Positions 1 to 7,276 of a DNA stretch of 15,540 nucleotides are shown here, piece after piece (positions within the stretch are counted from its first letter, which is position 1; every line of letters begins with the position of its first letter). The translations under genes were made by a program, and so were the position numbers. The DNA is taken from contig JAAZDA010000340.1 in assembly GCA_012512995.1 (NCBI GenBank), positions 1 to 15,540 of the forward strand. Reading direction: 5' to 3'. Below the pieces are notes generated by a model. That model saw only the letters and a list, made by a program, of their open reading frames with translations, was not told where the DNA came from and made no database searches. The DNA is from Clostridiales bacterium (GTDB lineage: Bacteria > Bacillota > Clostridia > Lachnospirales > Lachnospiraceae).

Positions 1-1031
1 GGATAATACATACTCCTGTCATGTTTCATTGCCATCACACCGACGTTTGTGGTCAGGCAGTTGTCGCCAAGGAAGAAATACTCCCTGGCCGACTGCGGCC
101 TGTCACCGCGCATCAAAGCGCCATAGGCTGCACCGCGGCTGTAAAGATTATTTCCCAGGAACACCCTCCTGTGATAACAGAGATAGCTGAGCGATTCTTT
201 CATCCATCTTGTACGGAAGCCCTCTCCTATCAGAAAAGCACTTGAAACATCATCCACCGGAACACCTTTCCTGAGCACACTTAAAAAAGTCTCATCACGA
301 AGGTCATGAGCGGTCGTCTGCTGCGATGATGACTGCTGCTTTTTCATAGCTTCATCGCTCATCTCGCGGAACTCCTGTTTTTTTATAAACGCGACGATCG
401 GATCAGTTTTGACGTTATACACCATGCGGTAACTGTATAAAGTGCGTGAACCGTCATACTCAAAGAGTATACTGTCCTTTTCATGCAGCGACCGCGGCTG
501 CATAAGCAGGAAATTATAATACGAATTGCTATGGCTTTCCCACGCTATATCATCTATGGGAAGGTCAAGAAATTTCCTGACTTTCTTAAGTGCCTCTACA
601 AGCGGGGCATCCATGCTGTCTAATGTGAACATTAGTGTTGCGATTTTCTCAGCCGGAACTTCTGCTGACAGAAGTGCAAGGCAACGTTTTATAAAAAGAG
701 CCAGCATAGAACATGGATCATATTCCTGACCCTCGATATTGATCGGACGCCCTGTCACGGCTGCTGAAAGAATGTGCGTGACTTCAGTCCCTGCCCCCTG
801 TCTGCTCCACTCTTCCGCTTCTTTTCCAACGAACCAAATGTTGACACCTGTCTTTTTCGTCATCCTGGTCGGAATGTCGTAGTCATCTGTTCCGTCAGTT
901 ACGGCAAACGTGACCGGTTCAAGAGTTGAGCCGGCCGTACAGTATGATATCTGGCAGCTGCTCTCTCCCAGATCAAAACCCACCATATACTTTTTGTCGT
1001 TCTGATGTGTAGCCAACATTTTTTCCACCAT
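1..1031 (-). CDS. DUF5716-family Hsp70/actin-fold-like protein (partial, C-terminus beyond left edge)
   Basis: An open minus-strand frame of 343 codons runs off the left edge. Seen: residues 16-27 read MVGFDLGESSCQ, resembling the Hsp70/actin phosphate-1 loop (GIDLGTT...). IWFVGKEAEEW follows near residue 65. ILFEYDGSRTLYSY near 189 sits where Hsp70s have the phosphate-2 loop (DLGGGT) but lacks its glycines. AFLIGEGFRTRW near 264 and GNNLYSRGAAYGALM near 292-306 match the adenosine-motif and NPDEAVAYGA-like regions. A polar Gln/Ser stretch (KKQQSSSQQTT) near 229-239 may be a linker. There is no signal peptide or membrane segment, so it is probably cytoplasmic. It begins 11 bases after the DUF5717 stop, so the two are probably cotranscribed. 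ATG 1031 has a poor ribosome site; ATG 1019, preceded by GGTGG with 5-base spacing, is a good alternative. The DUF5716 name rests on recalled gene order and the fold signature; the biochemical role is unknown. Confidence 0.8.
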   Translation of the reverse strand, partial: MVEKMLATHQNDKKYMVGFDLGESSCQISYCTAGSTLEPVTFAVTDGTDDYDIPTRMTKKTGVNIWFVGKEAEEWSRQGAGTEVTHILSAAVTGRPINIEGQEYDPCSMLALFIKRCLALLSAEVPAEKIATLMFTLDSMDAPLVEALKKVRKFLDLPIDDIAWESHSNSYYNFLLMQPRSLHEKDSILFEYDGSRTLYSYRMVYNVKTDPIVAFIKKQEFREMSDEAMKKQQSSSQQTTAHDLRDETFLSVLRKGVPVDDVSSAFLIGEGFRTRWMKESLSYLCYHRRVFLGNNLYSRGAAYGALMRGDRPQSAREYFFLGDNCLTTNVGVMAMKHDRSMYY

Positions 1032-1042
1032 GCCTGAGCGTT

Positions 1043-4000
1043 CTAGCGCTTAAAAAGGGTCTGGACCATATGCGCCCTGCGGTTATATTTTTCAAGAGAT
1101 GCAAGAGCTTCATCATAATGCTGCGTCTTTGTCAGCATCGATATGTGATTGATCTCACCGAAACGATCCTCTCCTGCGTCCGAAATACGTGTATCCTGAC
1201 TGAATGTGCCGCTCTCTACGACATTTTTCTGTGCCGCATCGTCTGTCACGAAGTACCTGACCTGCTCGCCAAAGAACAGTACGAACCCTGCCACATAGAT
1301 ACCCTCATACATTTCCTTCATGGGCTGTACCTTATAGACCTGATCATTATCCGTTCCGGCAGCTCCTCCTGACGTTGGCGCTCCCGGATTCAATGAAACG
1401 CTATAGTGAAGAAGCACGCTCGCCTCTGGTCTTCCCTTGAACTGCATCAGCGTCTCATCAGCAAACTCCTGCAGTTCTGGTAGAAGTCCCGAAAAACGTC
1501 TGTAGAACGGGAAAACTATGTTTTCCTTAAGAAGATCATGCAGGAATAGTTTTGCTGTCGCAAGTTCCTGCTCACTCATTTCTCCTGACCTCTTTGACAG
1601 ATTTCTGAGATATGCCATGCGGCTCACGTCGTATATGGAAACGCCTTCCCTTGCATATTCGCCTATTCTGTCGAATGCCTCTCGTCCGAATGACATATCA
1701 TTGACAAAATAATAATGCGATATCTGTGCAAGCAGCGCTGATACTGACTCTTTTGGCTCCTTGGATGCCACCGCTGCCGTGATAAGCTCTTCTTCATCAC
1801 GCAGGACTACGCCTGTATAAAGCATCTGATTAATCATGCGGCCCGGCATCATAGTGCAGTCAGTGTCAAAACGTCCGGCAGCATGCCTTATTTCATCAAG
1901 TTCTGAAACGAGTCCCTCAAAACACCTTTCCATGTAAAGCAGAAGACTCTCATCATACTTGCCCTGAACAAATACCTCATGTATGATCTCTGCAAGTTTT
2001 GCATCATACATCGGCTCTTCCCGCACAATTATGCGGTTCATGAGCCTCATGAGCACTGCCGCATCGGCGCCGTATGTCCCGTACGTCATGACCCAGCTAA
2101 GTGCTTTATCATTAAATCCGCGCTGAACAAGATAGAACAGTATCTCACCGCGTTCTCCGGCCTTCAGATACTCAGGTCTTACTTTTTCCAGAAAATCATC
2201 TATTTCCCGCGTAAGGTCATGCTCATCATAATACTTGAGAAGATTGATCCTTATCTCCTGCCTCACCGGTTCTCTTAATTCATCAGAATCTGCAAGCGCC
2301 CTGAACCTTGTGAAATTTTCTGCCGTGATACTATACCAGGTCTTTGATACTCCTGTCATATAAAGATCATAGAGCGTGTTGTCTGTATCCAGATCTGAAA
2401 TGAGCGGCGCAATATCTGCATATCTCACAAGCCTGTCATACGTGCTCTTTGCACTCGCGCTGTAACGATTTCCGACCATATCCTCAAAGAAAATATGTAC
2501 GTCATCTCCGAATATCGGCAGCATACAGTCAGTTCCGCTCATAGGATATGACTTTTCAGATTTCAATCTGTCATAGCAGAGTATTATCTTTGCAAGACCT
2601 ATCATCTGCGTGTGCACATTGCATGCAAAAATGCATGTGCAGGCATCTGCCGCATTCGAATCATTCAGCGTAGTGTTATCGAGAACATGTTCATAAAGAT
2701 AACACAGCGCCGTTGTCACCCTCCTTTTAGAGAGCATCTCCATGGTAAATTCGCTGATTGCCGGCAGATACTGTTCATAAATTCCAGCCAGGTGAGTCCT
2801 GTGCATATTTACATAGGCATACAGTCTGGCCTTCAGTTCGTAAGGAAGCGAGCACTGATACGCAAAATACATCACTACTTCCTGCGGGATCTCCCCACTG
2901 TAATCTTCCGGAAGCGACAGCATATAATACTCAAAAAGTCTTGTAAGCGTAAGCTCGCTCTTAATGCCCCTGCTGTACCATTCAAAACATGATTCGCCTG
3001 TCATGTTACCGCGGATCATAAGTGTGCATATTGATAACAGTGTTTCTTTCGCAAACAGGTTTTGTTCGTAACCGGCCTTAAGTATCTTCTGAAGAAGCAT
3101 GGAATAGCTCTTATGTCTTACCGCCAGGAAATTTACCTGAGTCATGACCTGTTCATTCAGGAGACCTTTTCTGGCCGCAAAATACAACACTTCCAACTCA
3201 AACTCATCCAGTCCTGACAGGAATTCCGGATTATCATCTATGAGAGCCCAGGCCTCGCAGAAAAGAACAGGACTTTTCGCTCCTGTGGCGAACTGCTGTC
3301 TGATTATCTCCCATTTCCTTCTGGGTTTTTTACGGAACTCAGGAGAACAGTATATATATAGCCAGGCTATGCGCCAGTTATCAGGATATTTGTTAAGCTC
3401 CGTCTCAAGGCGTTCCGCGGAATCATATGCTGTAACAGTGTTCTCGTCATCAGCACAGATTGCTCCGAGATATACTCTGTAGCTGTATAAAAGGGGATCG
3501 CTCTTCTCAAGTACCCTGTGACCCGGATCAGAATATGACGGGATGCCAAGTGTTTCCTCGACTCTCCTGTCAAAATCTGCGAGTTCCCAGGCGGCATCTC
3601 TCTGCCTTCCGGCCGTTATATCGCAGTGCGCCTTATATAGCACTCCGATCGGGTCGTCAGGCGCAATTGCCCTGAGACGATTTACAAGTACTTCCGTCTG
3701 TGAAAGCCATTCTTTGCCGCGCATCTTCTTTGATCTGAAATCAACATAATATCTGGTGATCAGGAGCTTTATCTGTTCCAGCTCCTTGCGGTTAAGGAAA
3801 CCGGCATCCATTGTCGAAAGATGTACGAATGCTTCGATCGGTACTTTGAGATCGCACCATGCGCCACGTATGCTTATGCTGCCCATATTGCGTCCATCAT
3901 GCATCATGGCAGGATCGACATAATAGTGGACTTCAGCGCTCGTACCGTCGAAATCGTCCTGTGTTATGCTGCTGTTCACAGGAATTATAAATGCGCAGTC

Positions 4001-4783
4001 ACTCGTTACCGTAAGATCTGTATATCCCCATCCATTCCTGATAATGCGGAAATAATACTCCCTCTTCTTAACATTTACCGGGTTTCCAAAACTGGTGGCC
4101 GAAATAGCCACCGGGTCATCAATGCCACCGGCTTCCGTGCGATTATATGCTGCATGTGACCTTAAATCAGTGCATATTCTGGATGTATCAGGCATGAACT
4201 CCTGAGGCATCTTACAGTTCGATGAAATAAGGAATTCTTCTACATTCTGCTCATTACCTGAATTTGATTTCAGTCCCTGATACAGTGCCCTGGCTTCCGT
4301 GTCCTCATCTGTAAATATCCCTTCAAACTCCGGGCTGTAGAAAACGCTTACAGCTTCCTTCCAGTCGGTCTTTGCAAGCGCCGCAAAAGCTTCGGGAGAA
4401 TTCACTGCTCCTTTGGAAGACATCGGTGCTTTTTCTTTTATTGTTACCTCAAATGGAAGTTTATATTCGCCCTGATTGGAAATTATACGAAAATAGCCAT
4501 CAATAATGTCACCGATTGAATACGCTGTCGAATCGAAGCGCCAGACAATCTCATCAGCCGACCCTGAGAATTCTCCGGTCACACACTGCATGGATACGGA
4601 TGAAGATGATACAAAGCCCTGGACACTGCGTCCCGTTGGGCCATATACCGTGAATGTTCCCTCTGCCGCTGTAAAAGGATCGGCCTCGATGTCAAGTTTT
4701 GCCGAGGAAAACGTCAGCGGTCCGTGAATGATATGAAATTTGTCCCCCGACATACGCCCGGTCATTTCAGAATCGAGTCCCAT
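1043..4783 (-). CDS. DUF5717-family giant beta-sandwich plus helical-repeat protein
   Basis: About 1246 residues from ATG 4783, which has GGGAG seven bases upstream. The frame is open 24 codons further to a TTG, but that extension overlaps the likely promoter and hairpin, so I reject it. Seen: residues about 20-118 are beta-rich and end in YFRIISNQGEYKLPF, like an Ig-type sandwich. A helical spacer follows, then a second beta-rich region at about 233-322 (REYYFRIIRNGWGYTD ... GSISIRGAWCDLKVPIEAF). From about 330 to 1150 the sequence is almost all predicted amphipathic helix with TPR-like character (DDPIGVLYKAHCDITAGRQRDAAWEL). A short hydrophobic beta-like stretch (YEGIYVAGFVLFFGEQVRYF) lies near the C-terminus. 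No signal peptide or catalytic motif is visible. It lies between htpG and the Hsp70-like gene, so a scaffold or cochaperone role is an inference from position and architecture. Family assignment is likely; function is unknown. Confidence 0.85.
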   Translation of the reverse strand: MGLDSEMTGRMSGDKFHIIHGPLTFSSAKLDIEADPFTAAEGTFTVYGPTGRSVQGFVSSSSVSMQCVTGEFSGSADEIVWRFDSTAYSIGDIIDGYFRIISNQGEYKLPFEVTIKEKAPMSSKGAVNSPEAFAALAKTDWKEAVSVFYSPEFEGIFTDEDTEARALYQGLKSNSGNEQNVEEFLISSNCKMPQEFMPDTSRICTDLRSHAAYNRTEAGGIDDPVAISATSFGNPVNVKKREYYFRIIRNGWGYTDLTVTSDCAFIIPVNSSITQDDFDGTSAEVHYYVDPAMMHDGRNMGSISIRGAWCDLKVPIEAFVHLSTMDAGFLNRKELEQIKLLITRYYVDFRSKKMRGKEWLSQTEVLVNRLRAIAPDDPIGVLYKAHCDITAGRQRDAAWELADFDRRVEETLGIPSYSDPGHRVLEKSDPLLYSYRVYLGAICADDENTVTAYDSAERLETELNKYPDNWRIAWLYIYCSPEFRKKPRRKWEIIRQQFATGAKSPVLFCEAWALIDDNPEFLSGLDEFELEVLYFAARKGLLNEQVMTQVNFLAVRHKSYSMLLQKILKAGYEQNLFAKETLLSICTLMIRGNMTGESCFEWYSRGIKSELTLTRLFEYYMLSLPEDYSGEIPQEVVMYFAYQCSLPYELKARLYAYVNMHRTHLAGIYEQYLPAISEFTMEMLSKRRVTTALCYLYEHVLDNTTLNDSNAADACTCIFACNVHTQMIGLAKIILCYDRLKSEKSYPMSGTDCMLPIFGDDVHIFFEDMVGNRYSASAKSTYDRLVRYADIAPLISDLDTDNTLYDLYMTGVSKTWYSITAENFTRFRALADSDELREPVRQEIRINLLKYYDEHDLTREIDDFLEKVRPEYLKAGERGEILFYLVQRGFNDKALSWVMTYGTYGADAAVLMRLMNRIIVREEPMYDAKLAEIIHEVFVQGKYDESLLLYMERCFEGLVSELDEIRHAAGRFDTDCTMMPGRMINQMLYTGVVLRDEEELITAAVASKEPKESVSALLAQISHYYFVNDMSFGREAFDRIGEYAREGVSIYDVSRMAYLRNLSKRSGEMSEQELATAKLFLHDLLKENIVFPFYRRFSGLLPELQEFADETLMQFKGRPEASVLLHYSVSLNPGAPTSGGAAGTDNDQVYKVQPMKEMYEGIYVAGFVLFFGEQVRYFVTDDAAQKNVVESGTFSQDTRISDAGEDRFGEINHISMLTKTQHYDEALASLEKYNRRAHMVQTLFKR

Positions 4784-4784
4784 T

Positions 4785-4820
4785 AAAAATCTCCCGGCGG
4801 AGCTATGCCCCATCGGGAGA
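4785..4820 (-). terminator. Hairpin plus T5 between htpG and DUF5717, overlapping the DUF5717 ribosome binding site
   Basis: On the minus strand TCTCCCG (4820-4814) pairs with CGGGAGA (4796-4790). Inside it GGGGC (4811-4807) pairs with GCTCC (4803-4799) around an ATA loop, with one G-T wobble. ATTTTTA follows at 4790-4784. This has the shape of an intrinsic terminator for htpG, but its 3' arm contains the GGGAG that serves the DUF5717 start at 4783. It could terminate, attenuate or mask translation of read-through RNA. The structure is seen; the function is inferred. Confidence 0.5.
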
Positions 4821-4829
4821 ATTATAACA
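4821..4829 (-). promoter_or_regulatory. Extended -10 promoter (TGTTATAAT) for DUF5717-DUF5716
   Basis: TGTTATAAT on the minus strand at 4829-4821 is a perfect extended -10 (TGnTATAAT). No good -35 lies at 17-18 bases; a TTGAGA upstream is only 13 bases away. The expected transcription start is about 4814-4813, giving a leader of about 31 bases before ATG 4783. A transcript from here would lack most of the 5' arm of the adjacent hairpin, leaving the ribosome site freer than in htpG read-through RNA. Confidence 0.5.
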
Positions 4830-4875
4830 CTTGTTGTAGTCTCAATCCACGGCAAAAATGCCTTTTGTCACTAAA

Positions 4876-7068
4876 CTATTGCTGCTCTTTTTTCTGATCA
4901 TCTGTTGTGTCGTCTGTTGTTTCGGTCTTTGTGTCCTTTGCCAGCATGACCATTATATCGTTCGTGCGGACAACGAATTTACTCATGGCATCAGGTGAGA
5001 GCGGTGCATTCTGGAGTTCTGCAAGATCATAAAGCTGTTCACATATCATCTTCGTGTTACTTCCGCTCTGGTGAGCAATAACATACTGCACAAGCGGATG
5101 GTTCGCATTGAGGACAAGTGTCTCGCCCTCCTTGGCATAATCATCCATTCCTGTCGGCATTCCATTCATGGCGTACATCTTCATCATATCCGACATACGG
5201 CGATTCTGCTCATCAACAGTCAGTATGGATGAGACCTTCTTATCCTTGAGTTTGGTCAGAGAGACCTTCAACTTGTCCTTCTTAAGTGCCTTGCGGATGA
5301 CTTTTGTTATTTCATCCTCCTGCTTCTTAAGATCTTCAGCTGCCTTTTCGCCTGTGCGGCTCTTCATTGCATCCTGGACTCCGGCATCGACACGGGCAAA
5401 GTGTATGCCCTCATTCTTGGACTCCAGCTGCTGTATGAACGGCTGATCGATCTGGTGATCCATTACGAATGCCTGCATCTTCTGGGCACGGAACATAGCT
5501 ACATATTGTCCCTGCTGCTGAGGATCAGTCACATAATAAATTGTGCGATCCTGAGGCTTATTATCAGCCGATTTGTCAGCACTTTCACCATCTGTCTTTG
5601 TCTCAGTCGTCTCAGCGGGTTTCCCAGTCTCTGCTGCCGGTGTTTCATTCTTAGTTTCGTCAGTCTTGTTCTCTTCTTCCTCTTCCTTTCCTGCATCCTT
5701 GTTTATCTCAAGCGCATCAGGGAGAACAACATACTTTCCGTCAATATTCTTGAAGAGTATGTAATCAGTCATCTTCTCACAGAACTTATCATCCTTGAGG
5801 CAGCCATACTTTATGAACGGCGCGATGTCGTCCCAGTACTTCTCATAGCTTGCTCTGTCCGTCTTGCACATTCCTGACAGTTTCTCAGCTACCTTCTTTG
5901 TGATGTAATCAGATATCTTCTTCGAGAATCCATCGTTCTGAAGTGCAGAACGCGATACATTCAGAGGAAGATCCGGGCAATCAATTACACCCTTGAGGAG
6001 CATCAGGAATTCCGGAATGACTTCCTTGATATTATCAGCAACAAAGACCTGATTATTATAAAGTTTGATCACGCCCTCAGCTGATTCATATTCAAGATTG
6101 ATCTTGGGGAAGTACAGGATACCCTTGAGGTTGAAAGGATAATCCATGTTGAGGTGGATCCAGAACAACGGTTCCTTGTAATCGTTGAATGTCTTGCGAT
6201 AGAACTCTTTGTACTCCTCATCAGTGCAATCCTTTGGAGTTTTTGTCCAAAGCGGATGGATGTCATTCATGAGTTCCGGTCTCTTCTTGATCTTGAAGCG
6301 CTTTTCCTCCGGCTTCTCTTCCTTTTTCTCATCCTTATTGTCTGTCGAGGTTTCGGCTTTCTTCTCAGGCGGAAGTTCCTCAAGTATGATATCGTCAGGG
6401 CGTCTTTCTGATTCTCTTATAGTCTCCGTATCTTTTGTTCCTGCACTCTGCAGATAGATTTCCACAGGCATGAACGAACAATACTTCTCTATTGTTTCCT
6501 TTGCCTTGTAGTAATTGGAGAATTCAACACAATCATCAGTCAGATGAAGTGTTACCTTTGTTCCCGCCGATGACATTGTTCCTTCGTCCATAGTGAAATC
6601 ACTGCTGCCATCACACTCCCAGTGCACAGGCTTTGCGTCTTTTTTGTATGAAAGTGTATCGATCTCAACGAGTTCTGATACCATGAACGTTGAATAAAAT
6701 CCAAGTCCGAAATGACCTATGATCTGATCGCTGTTCGCTTTATCTTTATATTTTGCAAGGAAATCTGCAGCTCCTGAAAAAGCTACATTGTTTATGTATT
6801 CCTTGACTTCGTCGGCTGTCATACCGATACCATTATCAGTAAATGTCATGGTCTTTTCTTCCTGATTCACCACGACGTCAATCCTCGGCTTATAATCTGC
6901 CGGAAGTTCTGCCTCACCGATAACGCTGAGTTTATTCAGTTTTGTTATTGCATCGCAGCCGTTTGATATTACTTCACGGGCGAAAATATCATGGTCTGAA
7001 TAAAGCCACTTCTTGATTATCGGGAACATGTTCTCACTGTTGATTGACAAACTGCCTTTTTCTTCCAT
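4876..7068 (-). CDS. htpG: Molecular chaperone HtpG (Hsp90) with two charged inserts
   Basis: ATP-dependent homodimeric cytosolic Hsp90. Of its 730 residues, the N-terminal GHKL ATPase domain spans about 1-207: EVISNGCDA at 32-40 (equivalent of ELISNASDA), DNGIGM at 78-83, and the lid GHFGLGFYS at 118-126. The middle domain begins near 262 and has NVSRSALQND at 370-379, whose Arg is the ATP-sensing residue of the family. The C-terminal dimerisation region follows. Bacterial HtpG is usually about 620-650 residues; the excess comes from an acidic/Lys-rich linker at about 208-262, unusual for bacteria, and a Glu/Thr/Lys-rich insert at about 457-507 just before DRTIYYVTD. The tail (about 713-730) is also acidic. 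ATG 7068 is preceded by AAGGAGG with nine-base spacing. CIRCE and a promoter lie upstream, so HrcA heat-shock control is expected. It leads the DUF5717-DUF5716 cluster. Confidence 0.97.
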   Translation of the reverse strand: MEEKGSLSINSENMFPIIKKWLYSDHDIFAREVISNGCDAITKLNKLSVIGEAELPADYKPRIDVVVNQEEKTMTFTDNGIGMTADEVKEYINNVAFSGAADFLAKYKDKANSDQIIGHFGLGFYSTFMVSELVEIDTLSYKKDAKPVHWECDGSSDFTMDEGTMSSAGTKVTLHLTDDCVEFSNYYKAKETIEKYCSFMPVEIYLQSAGTKDTETIRESERRPDDIILEELPPEKKAETSTDNKDEKKEEKPEEKRFKIKKRPELMNDIHPLWTKTPKDCTDEEYKEFYRKTFNDYKEPLFWIHLNMDYPFNLKGILYFPKINLEYESAEGVIKLYNNQVFVADNIKEVIPEFLMLLKGVIDCPDLPLNVSRSALQNDGFSKKISDYITKKVAEKLSGMCKTDRASYEKYWDDIAPFIKYGCLKDDKFCEKMTDYILFKNIDGKYVVLPDALEINKDAGKEEEEENKTDETKNETPAAETGKPAETTETKTDGESADKSADNKPQDRTIYYVTDPQQQGQYVAMFRAQKMQAFVMDHQIDQPFIQQLESKNEGIHFARVDAGVQDAMKSRTGEKAAEDLKKQEDEITKVIRKALKKDKLKVSLTKLKDKKVSSILTVDEQNRRMSDMMKMYAMNGMPTGMDDYAKEGETLVLNANHPLVQYVIAHQSGSNTKMICEQLYDLAELQNAPLSPDAMSKFVVRTNDIMVMLAKDTKTETTDDTTDDQKKEQQ

Positions 7069-7077
7069 TTCGATGAT

Positions 7078-7084
7078 CCTCCTT
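7078..7084 (-). promoter_or_regulatory. Ribosome binding site of htpG
   Basis: AAGGAGG on the minus strand, nine bases before ATG 7068; it is a strong match to the anti-Shine-Dalgarno sequence and fixes the start. No complementary CCTCC lies in the leader, so it does not appear to be masked. Confidence 0.85.
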
Positions 7085-7107
7085 GAACCTTAACATTATC
7101 TTTTTAT

Positions 7108-7133
7108 CGCGATCACTATATGTACCGACCGCG
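7108..7133 (-). other. Stem-loop in the htpG 5' leader
   Basis: CGCGGTC (7133-7127) can pair with GATCGCG (7114-7108) through seven pairs including one G-U wobble, around a 12-base loop. It lies within the predicted leader of about 77 bases, between the transcription start and the ribosome site. On the minus strand it is followed by an A-rich run, so it is not a terminator. It may stabilise the mRNA; this is inference. Confidence 0.35.
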
Positions 7134-7151
7134 TCATTCATCACAAATGAA

Positions 7152-7179
7152 AGTCTATCACCGGAAAAAACAAAGTCAA
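7152..7179 (-). promoter_or_regulatory. Sigma-A-type promoter of htpG
   Basis: TTGACT at 7179-7174, a 16-base spacer, and TAGACT at 7157-7152 preceded by TGA, making an extended -10. The predicted start is near 7145, giving a leader of about 77 bases. The CIRCE operator ends seven bases upstream of the -35. Confidence 0.7.
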
Positions 7180-7180
7180 T

Positions 7181-7213
7181 AAAAAATTAGCACTCATTTT
7201 GCATGAGTGCTAA
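7181..7213 (-). terminator. CIRCE stem plus T6 as a possible terminator of the cls operon
   Basis: Read as RNA on the minus strand, the CIRCE arms form a nine-pair stem with a nine-base loop, directly followed by six T residues (7186-7181). It lies about 65 bases after the cls stop, and no other terminator is visible between cls and htpG. Only four of the nine pairs are G-C, so as a terminator it would be modest. The dual role is inferred. Confidence 0.35.
7187..7213 (-). promoter_or_regulatory. CIRCE operator (HrcA binding site)
   Basis: A perfect inverted repeat, TTAGCACTC - 9 bases - GAGTGCTAA, identical to the CIRCE consensus. HrcA binds it and releases on heat stress, when it loses GroE-assisted folding. 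Here it lies just upstream of the htpG -35 rather than over the transcription start, where most CIRCE elements sit. This directly supports class I heat-shock control of htpG and whatever is cotranscribed with it. Confidence 0.96.
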
Positions 7214-7276
7214 CAAAAGTCTTGAAGTGCTGATAAATACTGCGTTTGTGCGATTATAAAACTTTTCTAAACTGCA

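Noticed and set aside
4821..4846. TTGAGA ... TATAAT as a full -35/-10 promoter before DUF5717
   Set aside because: The spacer is only 13 bases, too short for sigma-A. The extended -10 alone is the better reading.
5655..6400. Repetitive Glu/Lys/Thr codons in htpG as a tandem repeat or frameshifted region
   Set aside because: The frame is intact on both sides with conserved Hsp90 sequence. The stretches are low-complexity inserts, not exact DNA repeats.
7253..7258. TATAAT on the minus strand just after the cls stop, as a second htpG promoter
   Set aside because: No acceptable -35 lies 16-18 bases upstream (TCTGAT at 17) and there is no TG extension. It is possible but too weak to list, although it would place CIRCE inside the leader.
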